In this document: piece by piece, positions 6,637 to 12,111 of the stretch | Layout: every line of letters starts with the position of its first letter | How positions within the stretch are numbered: position 1 is the stretch's first letter | Assembly: GCA_937892395.1 (NCBI GenBank) | Contig: CALAGJ010000155.1 | Location: 1 to 30,882 of the forward strand | DNA: 30,882 nt | Direction of reading: 5' to 3' | From: an uncultured Parafilimonas sp. | Lineage (GTDB): Bacteria > Bacteroidota > Bacteroidia > Chitinophagales > Chitinophagaceae | Program-made: the position numbers and the translations under genes | Notes under the pieces: model-generated | Database searches by the model: none | What the model was told of the DNA's origin: nothing | The model's input: the letters and a program-made list of their open reading frames with translations, nothing else

Positions 6637-6646
6637 ACTTTTAATT

Positions 6647-6823
6647 TTAAAAATTTATATAATTTGATAATATCCTGAATAATGTGTATTGCCTTTTCAA
6701 ACTTGTTACTTTATACCTTATGTCGTTAATCCATACGCATGAAATACACACATCTCCATAGGCATCTATTGTATACCTTACATCCCATTTTTTGCCGTAG
6801 TCGCTTGTAAATGATGCTAACAT
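6647..6823 (-). CDS. Small hypothetical protein, 58 aa
   Basis: An ATG at 6821-6823 opens a 58-residue frame beginning MLASFTSDYGKKWDVRYTID and ending in TAA. It is the first frame behind the promoter at 6859-6893, with about 35 bases of leader, and ends ten bases before the next gene, so it probably leads the recombination/replication unit. The sequence looks like three beta strands (WDVRYTIDAYGDVCISCVWI) and a short basic helix. I recognise no family. Confidence 0.6.
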   Translation of the reverse strand: MLASFTSDYGKKWDVRYTIDAYGDVCISCVWINDIRYKVTSLKRQYTLFRILSNYINF

Positions 6824-6858
6824 ATATTTATTTTATTGCTTTTATTGTAATTATAATG

Positions 6859-6893
6859 CAAATATAAGTGCGTATTTTGTAAATAAGTGCAAA
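6859..6893 (-). promoter_or_regulatory. Promoter P2 with operator-like half sites
   Basis: On the minus strand TTTG (6890-6893) is followed after 23 bases by TATATTTG (6859-6866). The spacing is the same as at 8362-8396, and the two modules share 30 identical bases at 6888-6917 and 8391-8420. The spacer carries a partial inverted repeat (TTTGTA and TGCAAA arms). It fires into the 58-residue gene and the recombination genes. Confidence 0.7.
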
Positions 6894-6907
6894 TGAAAAG
6901 AAAATAT

Positions 6908-6916
6908 TTATCCACA
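6908..6916 (+). promoter_or_regulatory. DnaA-box sequence TTATCCACA
   Basis: A perfect DnaA box match, 14 bases upstream of the -33 element of promoter P2. The distance is identical in the second module at 8411-8419. Confidence 0.5.
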
Positions 6917-6974
6917 TTTTTATATTTATTGGCCCTGTGTTGGATTTAGTTTTTTTATAAAATACTTTTCTATA

Positions 6975-7217
6975 CTATGTAATGATTTTAAGTACTTGTT
7001 TTTTTTCTGCTGCATTGTATAGCCGGGCTTTTCTTCGGTATTCTGCTTGAGCTTTTCTATAAGCAGAGCTGTTAGGATGGTATATCTTTTTTGCGTTTTG
7101 AAGTTCATTTATTATTTCTTTTGCGTTGTTCATATTAGATTTTTTTTTAAATAAACCTCCCGCATAGAAATGAAGGAGGACACCATGAAAAAAAAAACTC
7201 AATAAAAATATCATCAT
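6975..7217 (-). CDS. Small membrane protein with basic tail, 80 aa
   Basis: The N-terminal 21 residues (MMIFLLSFFFHGVLLHFYAG) form one hydrophobic span, followed by KKKS and a basic helical tail with AYRKAQAEYRRKARLYNAAE. This predicts a single-span inner-membrane protein with a cytoplasmic tail. The ATG follows the stop of the upstream gene after one base (TAAGATG), which favours this start. A second start at 7133 (MNNAKEIINEL) would give a 52-residue soluble protein. A run of ten T residues sits in the membrane-span codons; a one-base change there would end the span in a separate 28-residue peptide that overlaps the 7133 start as ATGA. Confidence 0.55.
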   Translation of the reverse strand: MMIFLLSFFFHGVLLHFYAGGLFKKKSNMNNAKEIINELQNAKKIYHPNSSAYRKAQAEYRRKARLYNAAEKKQVLKIIT

Positions 7218-7218
7218 C

Positions 7219-7413
7219 TTAATTATTCTTATCGCCTTTATAAAACTTATCCTTTGGATTTTCAGACTTCATTTTTTCAGAAAGTACAAGAAGGAAACAA
7301 AGAAATACTACTGCGCTGAATAAGTACATGAAAACAGTTTCTAAAGCCAACCCGCTGATAAGCATCGCTGCGTTTGTATCGTACATAATATAATTTTTAT
7401 TTTTCACATTCAT
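7219..7413 (-). CDS. Small single-span membrane protein, 64 aa
   Basis: The central residues 14-43 (AAMLISGLALETVFMYLFSA, then VVFLCFLLVL) are long enough for one long or two short membrane helices. The tail (SEKMKSENPKDKFYKGDKNN) is charged. The start codon lies inside the end of the 32-residue upstream frame, so translation is probably coupled. Small membrane proteins in a phage early region often serve in superinfection exclusion or host takeover, but nothing here shows the function. Confidence 0.65.
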   Translation of the reverse strand: MNVKNKNYIMYDTNAAMLISGLALETVFMYLFSAVVFLCFLLVLSEKMKSENPKDKFYKGDKNN

Positions 7414-7495
7414 CTTCTAATTGCCTCATTCGCATGCCAAATGCACTGTTCATGACCAATAGAAGAAATATTGTTGATAGATAGATTGATAACAT
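7397..7495 (-). CDS. Tiny membrane peptide, 32 aa
   Basis: The ATG at 7493-7495 shares its A with the TAA of the upstream gene (TAATG), and its own end overlaps the start of the next gene. The peptide begins MLSIYLSTIFLLLVMNSAFG, one hydrophobic helix, and ends in a charged stretch (RMRQLEDECEK). The tight overlap on both sides is the main evidence that it is translated. The role is unknown; it could be an exclusion peptide or a small lysis regulator. Confidence 0.55.
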   Translation of the reverse strand: MLSIYLSTIFLLLVMNSAFGMRMRQLEDECEK

Positions 7496-7812
7496 TATTT
7501 TTCGGAGTTTAGTATGTTATTAATGACGGCATCAACATCAGCATGTCTATACACCTGCTCCCTTGTGTTTGTTGGCCGAATGGCTATAATATTCTGCCCG
7601 TTTGCCTTCATTTTTTCTATAATAATATCTATACATGCATTTGCTACGGCATCATGGCTTAATATTCTGCATATACTATTGACACTATTTTGGCCAAAGG
7701 TCATTACAAGATAATCCCCTTCTATAACGGCAATCATTTGTAGATATAAATCCGAACGCCCTTGACTATCGTTTTCTGGAGGCACATGGTATGCAAATGT
7801 TGTTGTTCGCAT
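7495..7812 (-). CDS. Hypothetical protein, 105 aa
   Basis: I recognise no family. It is a soluble mixed alpha/beta protein: a strand with DLYLQMIAVIEGDYLVMTFG, a helix around SRILSHDAVANACIDIIIEK (read here from the segment SICRILSH onward), and a C-terminal helix with HADVDAVINNILNSEK. It is preceded after three bases by the 73-residue gene and leads by TAATG into the 32-residue membrane peptide. It belongs to the first repressor-controlled early unit. Confidence 0.68.
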   Translation of the reverse strand: MRTTTFAYHVPPENDSQGRSDLYLQMIAVIEGDYLVMTFGQNSVNSICRILSHDAVANACIDIIIEKMKANGQNIIAIRPTNTREQVYRHADVDAVINNILNSEK

Positions 7813-7815
7813 TGT

Positions 7816-8037
7816 TTATGATTTTGTATTGGCAAATAAATCCTCAATTTTTAAATTCATTGATTTCATTATTTCTTTGACAAGACTTGTCATTGTTTCC
7901 GCATATTTGTTTACTGCTACTACCTTTTTCTGCTTATAAAAATCATTTGAGATGTTCTTATCGCACGCTTCAATAATTTCCAGCAAAGTCAAAGCTGATT
8001 CCATCCTTAATTTTTGTAGTTCAATTTCTTGTTTCAT
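7816..8037 (-). CDS. Hypothetical helical protein, 73 aa
   Basis: A small all-helical soluble protein. Heptad-like leucine and isoleucine spacing in ELQKLRMESALTLLEIIEAC and TSLVKEIMKSMNLKIEDLF suggests a helical hairpin or dimer. No known motif. It lies between the 91-residue and 105-residue genes in the early unit and has the standard A-rich leader. Confidence 0.65.
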   Translation of the reverse strand: MKQEIELQKLRMESALTLLEIIEACDKNISNDFYKQKKVVAVNKYAETMTSLVKEIMKSMNLKIEDLFANTKS

Positions 8038-8056
8038 TTTTATTTTTATTTTAATT

Positions 8057-8332
8057 TTAAACAGACAAATTTTCTTTCATCACTTTAATACTTTCGTGAA
8101 GCTGCCTTATACTTTTTGCTTTGTCATCATAGAACTTTTTAATAAGTGCCACAACTTCATCCGTTGTGGTAAGGTTTCTATTAATAACATTGCTGAAAGT
8201 TACACGGGTGTATCCACCGCCATTTTTCAACCCAGCTTTTTTACTTAGTGCTGATAATTTTGTAAAATCGCTCCTTTCTATCAGCTTCATTTTCATTAAT
8301 TCTTCAACGTAGATTTTCGTCAAAAATGCCAT
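8057..8332 (-). CDS. Hypothetical protein, possible DNA-binding, 91 aa
   Basis: This is the first gene behind the promoter/operator module at 8362-8420. It is a basic helical protein. Residues 20-60 (SDFTKLSALSKKAGLKNGGG, then TRVTFSNVINRNLTTTDEVV) could form a helix-turn-helix: SALSKKAG resembles a first helix and TFSNVINR a second. The match is not strong enough to name a family. Being first behind a repressible promoter fits a Cro-like or early regulatory role, which is inference. Confidence 0.65.
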   Translation of the reverse strand: MAFLTKIYVEELMKMKLIERSDFTKLSALSKKAGLKNGGGYTRVTFSNVINRNLTTTDEVVALIKKFYDDKAKSIRQLHESIKVMKENLSV

Positions 8333-8361
8333 TTTTATTATTTTTATTCGTAATTATAACG

Positions 8362-8396
8362 CAAAGATATGTATATTATTTGTAAATATTTGCAAA
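8362..8396 (-). promoter_or_regulatory. Promoter P3 overlapping a palindromic operator
   Basis: On the minus strand TTTG (8393-8396) is followed after 23 bases by TATCTTTG (8362-8369). The 20 bases at 8378-8397 form a near-perfect palindrome (one mismatched pair) that covers the -33 element and the adjoining spacer, a typical place for a repressor to block transcription. The XRE genes next upstream are the obvious candidates to bind it. Confidence 0.72.
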
Positions 8397-8397
8397 T
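8378..8397. promoter_or_regulatory. 20-bp palindromic operator candidate
   Basis: ATTTGTAAATATTTGCAAAT differs from its own reverse complement at one symmetric pair. It overlaps the -33 element of promoter P3. A degenerate version sits at the same place in promoter P2. Confidence 0.5.
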
Positions 8398-8410
8398 GAA
8401 AAGAAAATAT

Positions 8411-8419
8411 TTATCCACA
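8411..8419 (+). promoter_or_regulatory. DnaA-box sequence TTATCCACA
   Basis: A perfect DnaA box match, 14 bases upstream of the -33 element of promoter P3. It lies within the 30 bases identical between the two modules. Confidence 0.5.
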
Positions 8420-8445
8420 TATCTAAAAATCAGATTTACCAATTT

Positions 8446-8673
8446 TTATTTAATTTTAAACTTACTTAATTCAAGCCATATATCAACACCCAACAATTCT
8501 TTAATTTTCAGAATATAATAAGATAGTGTATTAATACCTACATTATGCTCCCCGTTTTCTAATGCCCTTAAATGCCTTTCTGAAACACACAACGCTTTTG
8601 CGAAATCTTTTTGGCTTAACTTCGCATTTTTGCGAGCCTGTTTTATTTTTTCCCCTACTTGTTTGCTATTCAT
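8446..8673 (-). CDS. XRE-family HTH regulator, 75 aa
   Basis: A single Cro/CI-type HTH domain spans residues 5-60. The recognisable parts are VGEKIKQARKNAKLSQKDFA, the turn and recognition helix VSERHLRALENGEHNVGINT, and the helix YYILKIKELLG. The C-terminus is too short for a separate sensor or protease domain, so it is not a LexA-type cleavable repressor. It is downstream of a second XRE gene with 19 bases between them and directly upstream of promoter P3, so autoregulation or control of P3 is likely. Confidence 0.88.
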   Translation of the reverse strand: MNSKQVGEKIKQARKNAKLSQKDFAKALCVSERHLRALENGEHNVGINTLSYYILKIKELLGVDIWLELSKFKIK

Positions 8674-8692
8674 ATTTTATATTTCATTTGTT

Positions 8693-8935
8693 CTATTCTT
8701 CTTCATGCGGGTATGCGGTAACACTGAAATATGGCTTTATTTCTAAGGCCGCACAGATGTTGTGCTGTAGGTCAATATCCCGGGCGAAGCGGCCTGATTC
8801 AATTCCTTTCAGGGTATTGGCTGTTATGCCTAATTTTCCCGCTAATATTTGGGCCGGTATGCCCATTTGTTCCCGACGTTTTTTGAAAAAGCTGCCCTGT
8901 GCTTGCCGGACAGCTTTTATTTTTTCATTCATCAT
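8693..8935 (-). CDS. XRE-family HTH regulator, 80 aa
   Basis: Residues 14-65 form an HTH_3-type domain: SFFKKRREQMGIPAQILAGK, then LGITANTLKGIESGRFARDI, and QHNICAALEIKP. The C-terminal 15 residues end in an acidic HEEE. The first 11 bases overlap the end of the acidic 137-residue gene. Two adjacent XRE genes followed by a repressible promoter resemble a phage early-control region, though both are encoded on the same strand rather than divergently as in lambda-type switches. Confidence 0.87.
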   Translation of the reverse strand: MMNEKIKAVRQAQGSFFKKRREQMGIPAQILAGKLGITANTLKGIESGRFARDIDLQHNICAALEIKPYFSVTAYPHEEE

Positions 8936-9338
8936 CTTCTGATTCTAATTCTAATTCAATTACCTCTACTATGTTGTCTATATGTCTATCTATTACAGAT
9001 TCAAAGGCACACTGGAAAGCGTTTACAGCATCTTCTGCTTCATCGTCGGAATTTGCAGAATCATTGTATATAGTATGCTGGCTACTATACCAGTCTTCAT
9101 TATGGTGTGTCATAGTGTATATTTTTCTAACGCCCATTACAATCAAGGTGACACTTGTGCACCACGTTCCGTAACCAGATGCAAGGGACATTGATACATC
9201 ATTAATTTCTATAATAATATCCTTCTCTTTTTTTTCAATTCTGTTAAACCAAGATGAATTTTCAAGAGCATCAGCAATATAATAAGGATTGCTCAAGGCG
9301 TTTTCATAATTTGAGATATTTATTGAACTATTCGACAT
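8925..9338 (-). CDS. Hypothetical acidic protein, 137 aa
   Basis: Function unknown. The central part (KDIIIEINDVSMSLASGYGT, then WCTSVTLIVMGVRKIYTMTH) looks like a beta-sheet core, and the last 40 residues form a very acidic helix (SDDEAEDAVNAFQ, VIELELESEDDE). Acidity suggests an antirepressor or DNA-mimic role, but no family is recognised. It is the first gene behind the promoter at 9405-9437 and its end overlaps the first XRE gene, so it is co-expressed with the regulators. Confidence 0.7.
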   Translation of the reverse strand: MSNSSINISNYENALSNPYYIADALENSSWFNRIEKKEKDIIIEINDVSMSLASGYGTWCTSVTLIVMGVRKIYTMTHHNEDWYSSQHTIYNDSANSDDEAEDAVNAFQCAFESVIDRHIDNIVEVIELELESEDDE

Positions 9339-9366
9339 TTTATTTTGCGACTTTATTTTTCTTTAT

Positions 9367-9382
9367 GCTCCTGCGCCGGAGC
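9367..9382 (-). other. Leader hairpin between P4 and the first early gene
   Basis: GCTCC and GGAGC arms flank a six-base loop, in the approximately 60-base leader of the unit starting at promoter P4. No T-run follows on the minus strand, so it is not a terminator. It may stabilise the mRNA or affect initiation. Confidence 0.35.
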
Positions 9383-9404
9383 CATTTGCTTGTTAATTAT
9401 CGCA

Positions 9405-9437
9405 CAAAGATAATAGGAGGATATGTATTCCTGCAAA
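9405..9437 (-). promoter_or_regulatory. Bacteroidetes-type promoter (P4)
   Basis: On the minus strand TTTG (9434-9437) is followed after 21 bases by TATCTTTG (9405-9412), a full match to the Bacteroidetes consensus. It lies just past the terminator that closes the late operon and fires into the acidic protein and the XRE genes. It lacks the DnaA box found at P1, P2 and P3. Confidence 0.75.
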
Positions 9438-9507
9438 TATATTTTTAATTATTTATAAAATATGTCTTTTTGCGATATATGGCAACCTTTTAGCGTATAT
9501 TATAAGC

Positions 9508-9537
9508 AAAAAACCCCCGCCCAAGAATAGGCAGGGG
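9508..9537 (-). terminator. Rho-independent terminator after the endolysin
   Basis: On the minus strand CCCCTGCC, an eight-base loop and GGCGGGGG pair over eight positions (one G-T), followed by six T residues. It begins 22 bases after the endolysin stop and marks the end of the late transcription unit. Confidence 0.88.
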
Positions 9538-9558
9538 AAATCTAAAAATGAAAGAAAG

Positions 9559-10086
9559 TTAACTATTGCCGCTAAAAACTATGCCTGATGGAGCTAAATT
9601 TATTTTCCGACAATTATCAGGCTGCGCTATACTATACTCATTTCTTGCTCCAAGCAAATCACGCTTATTGAGCCGTATAATATTAGTGCTGTTGGCTTGA
9701 TTGCCGCCTAATCCGTGATAATGCGTTTCGTCCTCTCCTATGTAAAGGGCTACATGTCCACTCACTGAACCACGTTTGAAAACTAACACATCTCCAAGCT
9801 TTATATTATTAACAGGCTTCCCAAAGTTTAGCCAGTTTCTTGCCCAGAGTGGGTCTTTCGGTACGGTTTTGCCCGCTCTTTTTGCAATAATAGCAATGAA
9901 CAACCCGCACCACGGTATTGAATCAGCAGTATAATTTTTCAAGCCCAGTTCATTGGCCCATGACAATATCACTGCATTGTTGCCGGGGCCATCTATTTCT
10001 GTAGTGCCGTATAATTTCAATGCTTCAATAAGCATTTTTGGTCCAGGCTCATTTGCGAGCCATTTGTAGTTACAAGAAAGAATCAT
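9559..10086 (-). CDS. Endolysin, CHAP/NlpC-like amidase-peptidase, 175 aa
   Basis: The sequence matches the phage CHAP-like family described by TIGR02594, which cleaves peptidoglycan to lyse the host. Visible family positions are the N-terminal WLANEPGP and GPGNNAVILSWA, the catalytic-type PWCGLF with Cys60, KLGDVLVFKRG, GHVALYIGE with His111, and the conserved LGGNQAN (126-132). It has no signal peptide, so it needs the neighbouring holin to reach the wall. The length is usual for the family. The ATG overlaps the end of the holin gene by four bases and a strong terminator follows. Confidence 0.88.
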   Translation of the reverse strand: MILSCNYKWLANEPGPKMLIEALKLYGTTEIDGPGNNAVILSWANELGLKNYTADSIPWCGLFIAIIAKRAGKTVPKDPLWARNWLNFGKPVNNIKLGDVLVFKRGSVSGHVALYIGEDETHYHGLGGNQANSTNIIRLNKRDLLGARNEYSIAQPDNCRKINLAPSGIVFSGNS

Positions 10087-10397
10087 AATTTTTCAGATAA
10101 ATTTTTTATAAATGTTTTTATGCCCTCATAAAATTGCATTATAATGCTATCACCAAAACGGCCTAATATCGGGCTTACCCAAGGTGCAACATCTTCATAT
10201 CCGTGATATTTAAGAAGGCCCCATACTACCCATGCACACGAAAGGGCTATAGTGGTATGCAGTACAAATGTTTTAGCATTCAAAATACTTCTATTGTAAA
10301 GGTCTGCAAGCTTTGCAGTGATCCCTAAAATAAGCCCTCCTGCGTATATGGCTATTTTTATTATTAGGCTTTGGGTTTCATTATTTGCATCTCCCAT
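10083..10397 (-). CDS. Holin candidate, 104 aa
   Basis: The protein has two clear hydrophobic segments: residues about 12-29 (IKIAIYAGGLILGITAKL) and 43-62 (KTFVLHTTIALSCAWVVWGL). A third amphipathic segment follows near PWVSPILGRFGDSIIM. This layout, and its position immediately before the endolysin with a four-base overlap, fits a holin of the LydA/holin_3 type. It would form membrane lesions that release the endolysin. A neighbouring membrane protein could be the holin or antiholin instead. Confidence 0.7.
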   Translation of the reverse strand: MGDANNETQSLIIKIAIYAGGLILGITAKLADLYNRSILNAKTFVLHTTIALSCAWVVWGLLKYHGYEDVAPWVSPILGRFGDSIIMQFYEGIKTFIKNLSEKL

Positions 10398-10704
10398 GAT
10401 ACTTTATTATTGCTCTTATAACGATAATGGCCGCAAATACATACTCATTCCATCCGTAGGTCTGCGGGTTGAAAAATAGTTCATCAAAAAGATTATTAAT
10501 AGAAAGCCAAAATACTATAAATGTACAACATTGTTTTAGCAGACAATGCAATGCATAAGTAAAGCAGCAAAACGCTATAGCTGTGAATAAGTAGAAGCAG
10601 TCAAAGAAATGCCAAAGGTTATACCCTGCAAGTATTGCCGCCAAGCCTGCATACACAAATTTAATAGCCGTTTTTTTACGCTGGCACATTTGGCTTCCTG
10701 TCAT
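10381..10704 (-). CDS. Multi-span membrane protein of the lysis module, 107 aa
   Basis: Three to four hydrophobic helices are visible: FVYAGLAAILAGYNLWHFF, CFYLFTAIAFCCFTYALHCL, CCTFIVFWLSI and VFAAIIVIRAII. It is cysteine-rich in the middle. Its start overlaps the previous gene and its end overlaps the holin candidate by 17 bases. An ATG at 10689 is an equally likely start. A role as antiholin or second holin is inferred from position only. Confidence 0.65.
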   Translation of the reverse strand: MTGSQMCQRKKTAIKFVYAGLAAILAGYNLWHFFDCFYLFTAIAFCCFTYALHCLLKQCCTFIVFWLSINNLFDELFFNPQTYGWNEYVFAAIIVIRAIIKYHGRCK

Positions 10705-10921
10705 TTGGTCTGCCGCCTACAAATGAAGCTGCATCAAAAGTGTATATTAACCATTCATTTGACAATTCTGCTGATGAAAGTGCCGCAAGGCCACCGCTTG
10801 CGTTGCCCTCTGCCGTGTACTGCACTGATTGAAGTAAGGCGGCTTTTTTTGCCGTACTCAAATTACTTGCCTGCACATCTGCGGCTACTTCATTATACCT
10901 TGTTACTTGCTCCTGTGTCAT
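10676..10921 (-). CDS. Hypothetical small protein, 81 aa
   Basis: A soluble protein, alanine- and serine-rich in the middle (QYTAEGNASGGLAALSSAEL), with no recognised family. It overlaps both neighbours, each by 29 bases, so it is embedded in the fibre-to-lysis transcription unit. Possibilities are a fibre accessory protein or a small virion component. There is no membrane span or signal, unlike the genes on both sides. Confidence 0.6.
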   Translation of the reverse strand: MTQEQVTRYNEVAADVQASNLSTAKKAALLQSVQYTAEGNASGGLAALSSAELSNEWLIYTFDAASFVGGRPNDRKPNVPA

Positions 10922-11162
10922 TTGTATATATTTTATTGTTTAAATTATCTGTATTATCGTATCCGAACATTGTCAAAACTACATTACAAAGAACTATAGA
11001 GATACCTAATATTTCGCTTAGTTCGGTAGGGGAAAGCCCTGTTTTTGAACTAATGAAAGAGCTGCCCATTAAAGCAGTACCCATTATATAGTTAATAGAT
11101 GCTCTTACCCTGCGAACTATTACAGGGGTTTCTTTGAATAAATACTCTACTCCTATCTTCAT
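10893..11162 (-). CDS. Small membrane protein, 89 aa
   Basis: Two hydrophobic stretches are visible: residues about 24-41 (INYIMGTALMGSSFISSK) and 47-66 (LSEILGISIVLCNVVLTMFG), connected by a short loop with TGLSPTE. A basic N-terminus (RRVRAS) precedes the first. Two-helix membrane proteins next to lysis genes are often holins, so this is a second candidate besides 10083-10397. The start lies one base behind the stop of the glycoside hydrolase-like gene. Confidence 0.65.
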   Translation of the reverse strand: MKIGVEYLFKETPVIVRRVRASINYIMGTALMGSSFISSKTGLSPTELSEILGISIVLCNVVLTMFGYDNTDNLNNKIYTNDTGASNKV

Positions 11163-11163
11163 A

Positions 11164-12111
11164 TCAATAATTTTTTACAACCATTCCTACATCACTAAGG
11201 CCGCTATTTTCATCATGCACACAAACATTATCACTTTTTGTGCCGCTAAACCATATAGCACTCTCAACCACAGGCATTATACTTGTTAAATGCATATCTG
11301 CAATATAGCTATCATTTGTGAGTATGCCTGTTTCGTTGCTCATCACCAACATTCCTCCGCTTTGAATTATAAACTCCTTAAAATCATCGCCTGCTTTTTC
11401 TGCCTGACTTAAATTTTTGCTGTATATGTGTACATTCAGCCAGTCTATAGGGATATTTCTATACGCTTGCAATAAGGTATCAATACGACGGGGGTGTAGC
11501 GTTAATACTGCCCTGCTTTCCCTTTTCTGCTGCGCCCATATACGTGAACCATAAGAAGCAAACCCTCCATTTGTACAAGGTACCCCGTATTGGTGGCACA
11601 CATCTACAGCTATTTTTAGCAAAGGTATATAATCAAGCCTACTACCAGTATAATAGCTTACATTATTTTCTTCGTTATCTAAGGCTACGTAAAGCGGCAT
11701 AGCAGGAAGCCTATTTAATAAATTTTCCAATTCCTCTCGGAACTCTGCCGTGTCTTTTCTGAATGGTTTCGGGGCATCACTAAAAGCTCTATTTGCAACT
11801 GTGAGGGCAATGAATAGTCCGCTATCGGTGTACTCATTATAAACCTTATCTGTACCTGTGAAAGTAGCCAAGTTAATCACATGCCTGACTACATTGGTAT
11901 TTAGATTTTTTGCCACGTTTATTTTAAAACTGGTTGCATTTTGGCCGCTCACCCAGACGCCTAAATTATCTGGAATCCCGGCAATAGGAACAATTTCTTC
12001 TACTGCTCCGCCATATACCACCTGTGCATCTGATTTTTTATTATCCCCTTTAAATGTACAGCATTGTATCAATACCATACATGCCGCAAATATTATTTTT
12101 CTCATATACAT
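11164..12111 (-). CDS. Putative clan-A glycoside hydrolase with lipoprotein-like signal, 315 aa
   Basis: Residues 3-18 (MRKIIFAACMVLIQCC) resemble a lipoprotein signal, though the residue before the Cys is Gln or Cys rather than the usual Ser, Gly or Ala. The rest looks like a TIM-barrel hydrolase of clan GH-A: VALDNEENN places an acid/base-type Glu at 147 in an N-E pair, and LVMSNETGIL places a nucleophile-type Glu at 260, about 113 residues later. The strand LTLHPRR and WLNVHIYSKN between them fit the barrel. It may degrade host surface polysaccharide. It follows the fibre gene directly, so it is probably a depolymerase or host-surface modifying enzyme. Family assignment is not firm. Confidence 0.62.
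   Translation of the reverse strand: MYMRKIIFAACMVLIQCCTFKGDNKKSDAQVVYGGAVEEIVPIAGIPDNLGVWVSGQNATSFKINVAKNLNTNVVRHVINLATFTGTDKVYNEYTDSGLFIALTVANRAFSDAPKPFRKDTAEFREELENLLNRLPAMPLYVALDNEENNVSYYTGSRLDYIPLLKIAVDVCHQYGVPCTNGGFASYGSRIWAQQKRESRAVLTLHPRRIDTLLQAYRNIPIDWLNVHIYSKNLSQAEKAGDDFKEFIIQSGGMLVMSNETGILTNDSYIADMHLTSIMPVVESAIWFSGTKSDNVCVHDENSGLSDVGMVVKNY

Noticed and set aside
6926..7108. 60-codon minus-strand frame overlapping the 80-residue membrane protein
   Set aside because: It lies in another frame over most of the better-supported gene, has no tight junction with the upstream gene, and would run closer to promoter P2.
7173..7202. Perfect AAGGAGG followed by ATG on the plus strand
   Set aside because: The frame encodes only six residues (MKKKTQ) before a stop, and this genome does not rely on Shine-Dalgarno sites.
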